Assembly (NCBI GenBank): GCA_046297835.1
Contig: JBKBHI010000002.1
Span: 124,001-188,000, forward strand
DNA length: 64,000 nucleotides
Direction of reading: 5' to 3'
Source: CAMAVH01 sp046297835
Lineage (GTDB): Bacteria; Pseudomonadota; Alphaproteobacteria; SMXQ01
Under the pieces are notes generated by a model. It saw only the letters and a program-made list of their open reading frames with translations. It was not told the DNA's origin and did no database searches. A program made the translations under genes and the position numbers. Of this stretch, positions 15,614 to 23,404 are shown one piece after another. Position 1 is the first letter of the stretch. Each line of letters starts with the position of its first letter.

Positions 15614-16390
15614 TCAAATAACGTCATGGCGGCTCTGCTCGCGAATGCGCCAGCGCCCGTAACGCAATTCGATGACAGACAACAGCGCGTTCGCGCCAGT
15701 GGCCACTACAAGAGTCATCAAAATGGCAAGATAGACGTGACCGGTGTTGAACAGCGACCGATGATATGAAATCCAGAAGCCGAGCCCGCCGGTCGAGGCC
15801 AGCATCTCCGCCAGCACCACGCCGATGACGATCAACGACGTGCCGAGACGCAAGCCCGCCACGATGGAGGGCAGCGCCAAGGGCACGAATACGCGGAACA
15901 GGATCTGCGAGGGCGTCGCGCCCATGGCCAAGGCCATGCCGCGCCAGCCGCGCTCGATGAGGCGTACGCCGAGGATCGTCGACAGCGCGATGGGGAAGAT
16001 GCCGGAAATGACGCCGAAGACGATCTTCGACTGAAAACCGAGACCGAGCCAAGCGACCAGGATGGGATAGAGCACGACAAAGGGCACAGCGATCATGGCC
16101 GAGATCAGGGGTGTCGTGACCTGCCCCAGCAGCGGTAAAGCACCGGCGATCAGGCCGAACAGCACACCGCCGACCCAGGCCAGGGCGATCGCCGCCGCGA
16201 TCTCCAGCGCCGTCACCTGGAACGCCTCGAGAAACGTCGATCCGTCGCTCAACGCAGCCTTTACCATGAGGCTGGGCGAACCGAGGATGATCGGATTGAG
16301 CAGTCCCAGACGATACGCCCCTTCCCATAAGACGATGGCCGCGAGCCAAAACAACGCTGAACGATAGGACTTGAGCGCGCGCACCGTCAT
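15614..16390 (-). CDS. ABC transporter permease, SsuC/TauC type (second permease)
   Basis: The 258-residue inner-membrane protein has about six hydrophobic segments and the EAA-type coupling loop ERGWRGMALAMGATPSQILF, then RVFVPLALPSIVAG. It belongs to the nitrate/sulfonate/taurine importer family. It overlaps the ATPase gene by 4 bases (ATGA) and precedes hyuA by 15. Two different permease genes flank the single ATPase gene, which suggests a heterodimeric channel rather than the usual homodimer. Confidence 0.88.
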   Translation of the reverse strand: MTVRALKSYRSALFWLAAIVLWEGAYRLGLLNPIILGSPSLMVKAALSDGSTFLEAFQVTALEIAAAIALAWVGGVLFGLIAGALPLLGQVTTPLISAMIAVPFVVLYPILVAWLGLGFQSKIVFGVISGIFPIALSTILGVRLIERGWRGMALAMGATPSQILFRVFVPLALPSIVAGLRLGTSLIVIGVVLAEMLASTGGLGFWISYHRSLFNTGHVYLAILMTLVVATGANALLSVIELRYGRWRIREQSRHDVI

Positions 16391-17157
16391 TCTCCCGCGA
16401 TCATGTGCCAGATTTTGTTGCGCAGACGACCGAAGCTCTCCGAGCCGATCATGTCGATATTGCGGGGACGTGGCAGATCGACCTCGATGCGTTCAAGAAT
16501 TCGGCCAGGCCGCGCACCCATCACCATGACCACGTCGGCAAGGTAGATAGCCTCAGTCAACCCGTGCGTGATGAACACGACGGTCGGCCGGCTGCGTTGC
16601 CAGATCTGCAACAGTTCGTTGCCCATGCGGGTGCGCGTCTGCTCGTCGAGCGCGGCAAAGGGCTCGTCCATCAGCAGTACGCGCGGCTCCTGCACCAGGC
16701 CGCGCGCGATGGCGATGCGCTGCTTCATGCCGCCGGACAGTTCGTGCGGATAACGATCCGCCGACTCCTTAAGGCCGACCAGGTCGAGCAGCGCCTGTGC
16801 GCGCGCGCGGCGCTCCTTGGCTGACATGCCGCGCAATGACAGTGGAAACTCAATGTTCTCGATCGCCGACTTCCAAGGTAAGAGCCAGGAGTCCTGGAAA
16901 ACGACGCCGATTTTGTCTGGATTGGGACCGCTGATCGGCACGCCCTCCAAGGTCAACTGACCGGACGTCGCGGGCGTCAGGCCAGCTAGGATCTGCAGCA
17001 GTGTCGACTTGCCGCAGCCGGACGGGCCGACGATGGTGACAAACTGTCCTTCCTCGACCTTGAAGGAAATGTCTGACAGGGCTTGCACCGCGCCGAAGCT
17101 CTTGCTCAAGGCAGACGCCTCGATCAATGTCCGCGGCGGCTTATTCTCGATGGTCAT
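16387..17157 (-). CDS. ABC transporter ATP-binding protein, SsuB/TauB type
   Basis: The 256-residue ATPase has Walker A GPSGCGKST (about residue 43), signature LSGGMKQRIAIARGLVQEPR, Walker B LLMDEPFAALD and switch His in VVFITHGLTEA. It powers the importer formed with the two neighbouring permeases. Both ends overlap neighbours by 4 bases (ATGA at 17154-17157 and 16387-16390), so the three genes are translationally coupled. Confidence 0.92.
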   Translation of the reverse strand: MTIENKPPRTLIEASALSKSFGAVQALSDISFKVEEGQFVTIVGPSGCGKSTLLQILAGLTPATSGQLTLEGVPISGPNPDKIGVVFQDSWLLPWKSAIENIEFPLSLRGMSAKERRARAQALLDLVGLKESADRYPHELSGGMKQRIAIARGLVQEPRVLLMDEPFAALDEQTRTRMGNELLQIWQRSRPTVVFITHGLTEAIYLADVVMVMGARPGRILERIEVDLPRPRNIDMIGSESFGRLRNKIWHMIAGE

Positions 17158-17915
17158 CCCATCCGGCTCCCTGTGCGACGGCGCGTGTAACTTTCACAGA
17201 GCTGTAAAAGTTCGTTAAACACAATCGTGACCGTGACGACCAGCAGAACAGCGGCGAGCAACTGCGCCATCTGGTAGGACTCGCCCCAGGCGAAGATTGC
17301 CCGTCCGATGCCGCGCTGCGCCGCATACATTTCCGCGAGCAGCACGCCCGTCACCGTGAAAATTAGGCCCATGCGCAAACCGCCAATGATCAGTGGCAGC
17401 ATGGCTGGGATATAGATGCGCAGGTAGATCTGGCGCGGCGTGGCTCCCATGGCGCGTGCCGCCGTGATCAGCCCCTGCGGCACCGAATGGACCGCAGCAA
17501 TGGCGTTGATCAGCACGATGAAGACCGCCAGAGCGACGGCGAAGGCCACCTTCTGGCCGAAGCCAATGCCGAGCCCCATAATAAAGATCGGCAGGAAGAT
17601 CGACTTGGGAATCGCCAGGATGAGATGGATGCTCGGTGCCACCGCCTTATAGAGCTTGCGTCTCTCACCGAGGAAGAACCCGAACCCGATGCCGATCGGC
17701 GCGACCAGGGCGAACGCCGCCGCCACCTCGCCGAGTGTCGTCAGCATGTCGCGTTGGAAGCTCGCGTTGCCAAGCATTGTTTGCAACGTGCTCAGCACTT
17801 TGGAGAGCGGCGGCAGGAGTTGGGGATCGACCCATTTCTGCTGACTCGCCGTTTCCCATAGCGCGGCCAAAGTGGCAACCACGCCCCATTGCAATGCGAG
17901 AACCAAGACGCGCAT
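17154..17915 (-). CDS. ABC transporter permease, SsuC/TauC type (first permease)
   Basis: The 253-residue membrane protein has about six hydrophobic segments and the coupling loop ITAARAMGATPRQIYLRIYI, then PAMLPLIIGG. It is clearly different in sequence from the second permease at 15614-16390, so the two are not a recent duplication. It lies 24 bases after the binding-protein gene. It probably forms the channel for a small organic solute captured by that protein. Confidence 0.88.
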   Translation of the reverse strand: MRVLVLALQWGVVATLAALWETASQQKWVDPQLLPPLSKVLSTLQTMLGNASFQRDMLTTLGEVAAAFALVAPIGIGFGFFLGERRKLYKAVAPSIHLILAIPKSIFLPIFIMGLGIGFGQKVAFAVALAVFIVLINAIAAVHSVPQGLITAARAMGATPRQIYLRIYIPAMLPLIIGGLRMGLIFTVTGVLLAEMYAAQRGIGRAIFAWGESYQMAQLLAAVLLVVTVTIVFNELLQLCESYTRRRTGSRMG

Positions 17916-17939
17916 GGCTGACTCCGGCTGCCGGCCCTC

Positions 17940-18905
17940 TTACTTCAGGGAGACTGGTATAAACTTGTCGGTGTAGACCTGCTCGGGCTTCACGCTGTTC
18001 AGCTCGGTCAGACCCCAGACCTTGGCGGCAATATTCAGCGAGTTCTGCATCCACTTCGCTTCCATCGCACCGTCGGCCGATTGCTGCAGCGTGACTGCCT
18101 CGTAGGTCATCTCGTTGATCTTGTCGTCCTCTTCCTTGGTGAAGTCCTTGAGGAACTTCAGGCCCCAAGCACGGTCCACACGCATCTTGTCGAGACCCTT
18201 GAAGATCGCCGTCAGAGTCTTCCTCACGGTCTCCGGCTTCTTGTCGATCATTTCCTGCGTGGCGACGAGGACATCGGGCAGGTTCGGCTCCATGTCCGTA
18301 CCAAGATTAACGATCGAACGCGCTTCGCCTGTCGCCAAAATCTTCAGACTAAGATTAGGGAACATCGCAATCGCGTCGACTTGGCCGGATTTCAGCGCCG
18401 GCACCATGCCGCCGCCGCCGACCGGAATCGTTTGGATCTTCACGCCAGCCTTGTCGGCGCCCCACAACGCGAACATGTCGGCTGTGCCAGCCTTGGTGGC
18501 GACGCCAACCTTCTTGTTGTTCAGATCGCTGAGCGATTTGATCGGCGAATTGGCCGCGACCATGTAGTGCCAACCATGCGGCGTCGGATCGATGACGGCG
18601 ACGACCTTTTCCTTGGCGCCCTTAGCGATGGCAAGGCCCGTGCCGGCGCCGAAATAGGTGATGATGTCGGCAGCGCCGGCGCTCATGGCTTCCTGCGAGG
18701 CCGCGCCGCCGCGATAGATCGTGATTTCGACCTTCAGGCCCGCGTCCTTGTAGTAGCCGAGCTCCTCAGCCGCATAGATCGGCGCATATGCCGCGTTCTG
18801 CGGTACGGCTAGGCCGATGCGTACGGTTTCTTGCGCGTTCGCGGTCATGGCCGCCGTCGCACCGAGCAAAGCAAGAGAGACTACGCCCGTCTTCAGAAAG
18901 TTCAT
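17940..18905 (-). CDS. ABC transporter substrate-binding protein, NMT1/SsuA-like
   Basis: The 321-residue protein starts at ATG 18905 (MNFLKTGVVS), with GGAGGCAGGG just before it. The signal peptide covers residues 1-24 (LALLGATAAMTANAQ). The mature part, RIGLAVPQNAAYAPIYAAEE, then LGYYKDAGLKVEI, is typical of the NMT1/ThiY/SsuA periplasmic binding proteins, and YRGGAASQEAMSAGAADI forms part of the ligand cleft. It is the first gene of the minus-strand operon ending in hyuAB, so it probably captures the compound that HyuAB degrades. The promoter should lie in 18906-19140, shared with the divergent SDR gene. Confidence 0.9.
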   Translation of the reverse strand: MNFLKTGVVSLALLGATAAMTANAQETVRIGLAVPQNAAYAPIYAAEELGYYKDAGLKVEITIYRGGAASQEAMSAGAADIITYFGAGTGLAIAKGAKEKVVAVIDPTPHGWHYMVAANSPIKSLSDLNNKKVGVATKAGTADMFALWGADKAGVKIQTIPVGGGGMVPALKSGQVDAIAMFPNLSLKILATGEARSIVNLGTDMEPNLPDVLVATQEMIDKKPETVRKTLTAIFKGLDKMRVDRAWGLKFLKDFTKEEDDKINEMTYEAVTLQQSADGAMEAKWMQNSLNIAAKVWGLTELNSVKPEQVYTDKFIPVSLK

Positions 18906-19140
18906 CCCTGCCTCCAAGTATTATTTTTATGCCGATATGTTTCGGCGTGAAGCAGCCTAATGGAGCGCCGTGTGGAACAGTCATACCGTTTGCCAATGGA
19001 TATGACTAAAGCTTATGGCTCGCCTTCGCAGACGCGAAATCGTCACGCTTATAGGTGCCATTAGCAATCGCTATTAGCGGGTGTGCACGCGCAAGGGATA
19101 AGTAGGATGTCTCGAAAAAAACAAATGATAGGGAAGCACT

Positions 19141-19926
19141 ATGGCCGCGAATGAAACCGCGTCGATGTTCGATCTCAAGGACCGCGTCGTCATCGTCACC
19201 GGCGGCGCCGTCGGCATCGGCAAGATCTATTCCGAGCGCTTGGCGGAGCTCGGCGCCCATGTGGTGATCGCCGATATCGCGGCGGAGGCCGGCGACGCGC
19301 TCGCCAAGAGCATCGCCGCCGCCGGCGGCAGCGCCGTCTCGGTCGCCACCGACATCGCCGACCCGGCCGCTACGGAGGCCATGGCGCAGGCGGCGCTCAA
19401 GGCGTTCGGCAAGATCGACGCGCTCGTCAACAACGCCTCGCTGATGAGTACGCTGCCGCGCCGGTCCTGGCTGGAGATTCCGCTCGAAGAATGGGACCGC
19501 GTGATGCAGGTGAATTTGCGCGGCCTGTTTCTCTGTTGCCGCTCGGTCGTGCCGCATATGCAGCAGCGCAAGAAGGGCAAGATCGTCAATATCGCCTCGA
19601 CGCGCGTCTTCGAGGGCACGCCGAACCGCCTGCATTACACCACCTCCAAGGGCGGCGTTCTCGCCTTCACGCGCGCATTGGCCCGCGAAGTGGGCGACGA
19701 CAACATCGCGGTCAATTGCGTCGCCCCGGGCTTCACCTTGAGCGAAACCCAGGTGGCGAACTCGACGCAGAGCTATCTCGCCAACAGCTACGATCAAGGG
19801 CGCGCCTTCATTCGCCCCCAGGTGCCAGACGACCTAGTCGGGGCGGTGCTGTTCCTGCTGAGCAACGCCAGCGATTTCATGACGGGCCAAACGCTCGTCG
19901 TCGACGGTGGACGATTTATGCACTAG
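19141..19926 (+). CDS. Short-chain dehydrogenase/reductase (SDR)
   Basis: The 261-residue classical SDR has VIVTGGAVGIGKIY, a variant of the TGxxxGIG cofactor motif, DI for adenine binding, VNNAS (NNAG-like), catalytic Ser in VNIASTRV and YTTSKGG as the YxxxK motif. The Asp in VVIADIAAE after the second strand suggests NAD(H) preference. It ends with the usual TGQTLVVDGG. A GGGAAG precedes ATG 19141. It diverges from the ABC-hyu operon and may oxidise an alcohol intermediate of the same pathway; the substrate is unknown. Confidence 0.9.
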   Translation: MAANETASMFDLKDRVVIVTGGAVGIGKIYSERLAELGAHVVIADIAAEAGDALAKSIAAAGGSAVSVATDIADPAATEAMAQAALKAFGKIDALVNNASLMSTLPRRSWLEIPLEEWDRVMQVNLRGLFLCCRSVVPHMQQRKKGKIVNIASTRVFEGTPNRLHYTTSKGGVLAFTRALAREVGDDNIAVNCVAPGFTLSETQVANSTQSYLANSYDQGRAFIRPQVPDDLVGAVLFLLSNASDFMTGQTLVVDGGRFMH

Positions 19927-19970
19927 CCGGTAGGCTCACTCTCTATCAAGAATAGGCGTTTGACAGACAC

Positions 19971-20267
19971 AGAGTCATCGCGATCGGCACGTTAAGGGAC
20001 TTCTGGTCTAAGCCCGCCTATCGAGATTCCGAACAGCCTTTGAAGACGTGGTTCAAGGTTGTCGAGGCGGCAGATTGGAACACCCCGGCCGACGTGAAGG
20101 CCATGTTTCGGAGCGCCGACATTCTGAAAGCTGGCCGTGTGATCTTTGATATCGCCGGCAACAAATACCGACTAGTCGCCGCCGTTCACTATGACGGCAA
20201 ACGCATCTACATCCGATTCGTTGGCACGCATCAGCAGTACGACAACATTGACCCGAATACGATCTGA
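19971..20267 (+). pseudogene. HigB-like toxin gene lacking a normal start codon
   Basis: The frame encodes RVIAIGTLRDFWSKPAYRDS, then EQPLKTWFKVVEAADWNTPA and on to FVGTHQQYDNIDPNTI, a full-length HigB-type (RelE superfamily) mRNA endonuclease of about 99 residues. Family members begin M-R-V-I-A; here the codon before RVIA is CAC. The frame is open back to a TAG at 19953, with no ATG, GTG or TTG. The first possible start is TTG 20040, which would remove about 23 residues including the GTLRDFW helix. The gene is therefore probably disabled or weakly expressed, although its antitoxin is intact 10 bases downstream. Confidence 0.7.
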
Positions 20268-20277
20268 GGGCGCCATC

Positions 20278-20652
20278 ATGGATATCAAACCGATCAGCAC
20301 GAAGGCCGGCTACAACGCTGCATTGAAGCAGGTCGAGAAACTATGGGATGCGCAGCCTGGCACGCCTGATGGCGATGCAGTTGAAATCCTGGTCACTCTC
20401 ATCCAGGCATATGAAGCAAAGCATTTCCCGATTGACGATCCAGATCCAGTCGAAGCCATCAAGTTCATGATGGAACAAAAAGGATTGGATCGAGCTGCAC
20501 TGGAACCAGCAATTGGTCCGCGCGGTCGTGTTTCGGAAGTACTGAATCGTAAGCGTGCGCTCACGCTGCCGATGATTCGCGCTCTCAGCCCGCTCCTCGA
20601 TATTCCGCTCGGCATTCTCGCCCGCGAATATAAGGTCATGCAGGTGGCTTAA
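20278..20652 (+). CDS. higA: HigA-like antitoxin, copy 2
   Basis: This 124-residue protein is near-identical in layout to the antitoxin at 5337-5711: MDIKPISTKAGYNAALKQVE, YEAKHFPIDDPDPVEAIKFM, then the helix-turn-helix GLDRAALEPAIGPRGRVSEV and ending GILAREYKVMQVA. It neutralises HigB and represses its promoter in studied systems. It follows the toxin frame by 10 bases, and its stop abuts the start of a 56-residue gene, so three genes may share one transcript. Confidence 0.88.
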   Translation: MDIKPISTKAGYNAALKQVEKLWDAQPGTPDGDAVEILVTLIQAYEAKHFPIDDPDPVEAIKFMMEQKGLDRAALEPAIGPRGRVSEVLNRKRALTLPMIRALSPLLDIPLGILAREYKVMQVA

Positions 20653-20823
20653 ATGGCAGACATCATAAAACTTCCGAGCAAAACCAAGTTGGATATCTCC
20701 AAGCTCAATGCAGAGGAGAGAGAATTTCTGACTGCTGTTCGGAAGCTATCGTCCTATCAGCAAGCGGTGCTGCTTCAGAAAGCAAAGAAGCTTCTGGCCG
20801 AGCAAGTGCGCAAAAAGAACTGA
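20653..20823 (+). CDS. Small charged protein coupled to higA
   Basis: The 56-residue frame begins at an ATG whose A directly follows the higA TAA, giving tight translational coupling. The sequence MADIIKLPSKTKLDISKLNA, then EEREFLTAVRKLSSYQQAVL, and a Lys-rich tail (KKLLAEQVRKKN) predicts a soluble, mostly helical, basic protein. It has no counterpart after the other antitoxin copy. I do not recognise a family; it could be an accessory of the toxin-antitoxin locus. Too short to be certain, but the coupling argues for a real gene. Confidence 0.5.
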   Translation: MADIIKLPSKTKLDISKLNAEEREFLTAVRKLSSYQQAVLLQKAKKLLAEQVRKKN

Positions 20824-20913
20824 GAACGGTCCCGCGGGCCTAGAGAGGCCTTAGCCACCCATCGGTCATGCACTTGGCACGTGCCTCGTCGCACTCTTTC
20901 CATAACAGCCGAA

Positions 20914-20967
20914 ATGGCCCGCCCGATGCTGGTCGGTGATGAACGGGACGAAGTTTGGGCGGGCCAT
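20914..20967. repeat. Inverted repeat between higA module and Bug gene
   Basis: ATGGCCCGCCC (20914-20924) and GGGCGGGCCAT (20957-20967) form a perfect 11-base stem around a 32-base loop, extended by CGAA/TTCG with a one-base bulge. It lies 29 bases beyond the 3' end of the minus-strand Bug gene. It could terminate that transcript or be a remnant of element ends; there is no T-run. Confidence 0.5.
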
Positions 20968-20995
20968 GTTCGGTCTGAATATTTTGTGGTGCCGT

Positions 20996-22042
20996 TTAGT
21001 GATACTTCTCCGTGATCACATAACGGATCTCCTTCACCCTCTCCTCCGAGAGGTTGCCGCCGAGAATGTTCTTGATGATTGCGGCGATTTCGCTGGGCGG
21101 GGCATAGCGCAGTGGCATCTCCCGCTCTTCGAAGAGCTTCATGGTTGCAGGATCGGTTACGACGTCCTTCACGACGCCGCGCAGAAATTCTTGACGGGCC
21201 TCGGGCACGCCCGGCGTGGTGACAATGATACGGCCGAGCTTGCGTAAGTCATCGCGGAAGTCGAGCCACCAAGCGGCTTCAGCATCGAGACTCACTTGCT
21301 CAAAAATAGTCGGCACGTCGGGTGCAAGCGGTGCCTTTTCACGGCCTGTCACGACGATAGCCCGTAACTCGCCGCCTTGCATGAAGCGCGCAGCCGAATC
21401 TTCTGTCAGCACAGTGCCGTCCACCTCGCCGCGGATGGCCGCTAGCGTAAATTCCTTTGATGACGGATAGCCGATAATCGCCTTGCAGGGAATCTTCAAC
21501 GCGTAACAAAGCACGGTGGCCGTATCGGAGGCGCCGTCAGTCTTGCCGGCGAAACCCATGGCAAGAGTCTTGCCGGACGCTTTGATATCTTGAATCGTCT
21601 TGTAGGGCAGCTTGGGATTGAGAATGAGGATTCGTGGTGCTGTGTTGACGCGACCGAGGATCGGATACTTGGTCAAATCGAAGCGGATGCCTGGCTCGGC
21701 AAGAAGCGTACCGAGCGTCGCCCCTTCGCCTGTTGCCAGCATGAGCGTCAGACCATCGGGCGCTGCGGCGGCATAGACGTAGTTCATCGCCACCATATGG
21801 CTCCCGCCCGGGCGGTTCTCGACGATCACCGTTGTGCCGAGCTTCTTTTCCAGATAGGGCTGCAGCATGCGCGCGTAGGTATCATAGCCGCCGCCGGTGC
21901 TGGTCCCGACAACAAGGCGGACTGTTTTACCCTTGTAAAAATCGACTTCGCTCTGCGCAAACGCAGATGCGGTAGCCAAGCCAATGCCGGCTGCCGTCGC
22001 AACCGCGATCAGAGATCGCGCCATCGAACGGGCGTTGGTCAT
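20996..22042 (-). CDS. Bug-family (TctC-like) periplasmic solute-binding protein
   Basis: The 348-residue protein has a signal peptide (residues 1-30: SLIAVATAAGIGLATASAFA) and a mature start FYKGKTVRLVVGTSTGGGYD, the typical Bug/tripartite tricarboxylate receptor beginning. The VIVENRPGGSHMVAMNYVY segment is the second family landmark. These proteins bind carboxylates, amino acids or aromatic acids in the periplasm. No TctA/TctB membrane partners are nearby, as is common for orphan Bug proteins. GGGAG precedes the start. It lies downstream of the ornithine cyclodeaminase-like gene, with a strong terminator hairpin between them. Confidence 0.88.
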   Translation of the reverse strand: MTNARSMARSLIAVATAAGIGLATASAFAQSEVDFYKGKTVRLVVGTSTGGGYDTYARMLQPYLEKKLGTTVIVENRPGGSHMVAMNYVYAAAAPDGLTLMLATGEGATLGTLLAEPGIRFDLTKYPILGRVNTAPRILILNPKLPYKTIQDIKASGKTLAMGFAGKTDGASDTATVLCYALKIPCKAIIGYPSSKEFTLAAIRGEVDGTVLTEDSAARFMQGGELRAIVVTGREKAPLAPDVPTIFEQVSLDAEAAWWLDFRDDLRKLGRIIVTTPGVPEARQEFLRGVVKDVVTDPATMKLFEEREMPLRYAPPSEIAAIIKNILGGNLSEERVKEIRYVITEKYH

Positions 22043-22109
22043 AAGTCACTCCCTGTTGAAATATTATGGTTAGTGGGCGGTTCTCGTAGGCCGCTCTTTT
22101 CCTAGAAAA

Positions 22110-22150
22110 GGGCGCCGGCATTCCGCGCAAAGTGCGGAATGCCGGCGCCC
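22110..22150 (-). terminator. Rho-independent terminator after the ornithine cyclodeaminase-like gene
   Basis: GGGCGCCGGCATTCCGC and its complement GCGGAATGCCGGCGCCC form a perfect 17-base stem with a 7-base loop. On the minus strand CCCTTTTCT follows. It lies 6 bases after the stop of the minus-strand gene at 22157 and before the Bug gene, so the two may be separate transcripts or separated by partial read-through. Confidence 0.85.
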
Positions 22151-22156
22151 CGAGGA

Positions 22157-23236
22157 TCACGGATGAACGCTTTGAGTGAACAGGATGTCCTCAAGGGACT
22201 TTCCTAGCTTGCGCTTGCTTGCCTCGCGGTAAACGAGGCTTCCCATCGCGGCGAACTGCAGGCCAAGTCCCTTGTAGTTGTGGAAGCAGGTGATCTCGTC
22301 GTCCGATTGGCGGCCCGGCACGTTGCCCGCGACGACGTCCTTCAGCTCCGGCACCTTCGAAAAGTCGAAGACACCAATGTCAGGGCGGCTGTAGTCACCG
22401 TTGGTGAACTCTGGCACTTCCGACGGCCAGCCACGTGCTGGATAGGCCGTCACCGGTTGAGCGGTGTTAAGAACTAAGCGGTCAACCTTTTTCAGCACCT
22501 CAATTGGAATCTCGCTGCCGCGCACGCTGGCGATATGCATGCCCGGGCGGATCCATTCGGGCTTGATCGTCGGGGTCATAGAGTTCGTCGCGGACATCAA
22601 AACATCGGCGTCTTTCGCTGCTTCCTCGGCCGATCCAACGGCGACAATGTTGATCTGCAGCTTCTTGCGGAAACGCTCCACGAAGGCTTCACGATTAGCC
22701 GCCGTAGTGCTGAACACCTTAACAATTTCAAACTGACGCACAGCGCAAGCAGCTTCCAGATGAGCCTCCGCCTGCCAGCCAGTGCCGATCAGGCCCATGA
22801 CCTTGGCGTTCTTGCGCGCGAGGTATTTCGCTGCGACGCCGCTCGATCCGCCAACGCGGGTCTTCTGGATGACACCATCGTTCATGATGCAAAGAAGCTG
22901 GCCGGTATCGGTGGAGAAGAGCAGCACCGAACCGTTGTAACGACCACCGGGTTCGGAGACTGGCATCTTCACCCGACGCGGCGAACCGTTGACGATAGGC
23001 CAATTAACGACGTCGGAGTTGAGACGCAACGCGGCAACACCGGCACGCGGCCAACTACCTGACATGGTTTTGAAAGAATGGACCGCACCTGGGTGCGGGT
23101 TCGAGACAAGCATGTCCTGGCGCGGAATATCGGTCGCGTCGCCGTTGCCGAGGTCGCAATAGGCTTCTTCGAGCGCCTTCAAGCACTCGGGCATAGAGAG
23201 GAAGCTCTCAATTTCTTCGTTGGTCACGATCAGCAT
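22157..23236 (-). CDS. Ornithine cyclodeaminase / mu-crystallin family protein
   Basis: The 359-residue protein has the two-part family layout: an N-terminal dimerisation part with DMLVSNPHPGAVHSFKTMSG and RVKMPVSEPGGRYNGSVLLF, then a Rossmann fold with VMGLIGTGWQAEAHLEA (GxGxQA, NAD-binding). ASVRGSEIP corresponds to the conserved segment before the substrate loop. Members act as ornithine cyclodeaminases, alanine or ketimine reductases, or as subunits of amine oxidases. The unusual long insert at about residues 75-100 suggests it is not a classical ornithine cyclodeaminase. It is divergent from a LysR gene that probably controls it. Confidence 0.82.
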   Translation of the reverse strand: MLIVTNEEIESFLSMPECLKALEEAYCDLGNGDATDIPRQDMLVSNPHPGAVHSFKTMSGSWPRAGVAALRLNSDVVNWPIVNGSPRRVKMPVSEPGGRYNGSVLLFSTDTGQLLCIMNDGVIQKTRVGGSSGVAAKYLARKNAKVMGLIGTGWQAEAHLEAACAVRQFEIVKVFSTTAANREAFVERFRKKLQINIVAVGSAEEAAKDADVLMSATNSMTPTIKPEWIRPGMHIASVRGSEIPIEVLKKVDRLVLNTAQPVTAYPARGWPSEVPEFTNGDYSRPDIGVFDFSKVPELKDVVAGNVPGRQSDDEITCFHNYKGLGLQFAAMGSLVYREASKRKLGKSLEDILFTQSVHP

Positions 23237-23404
23237 TGGCGGGGCTCCCTGGTTGTGCCTGTTCTCGCCGAAGGACGGCGTGGAAAGGCACCTTAGGAGC
23301 GCTGTTCACTGTTGATAATTCGGATAAAGTACGAAAAACTATTCAATAATATTTGACAATAGCCAACCGACTTACCGCCTCGCCGACAAGTAAGAGCGAA
23401 CAGC

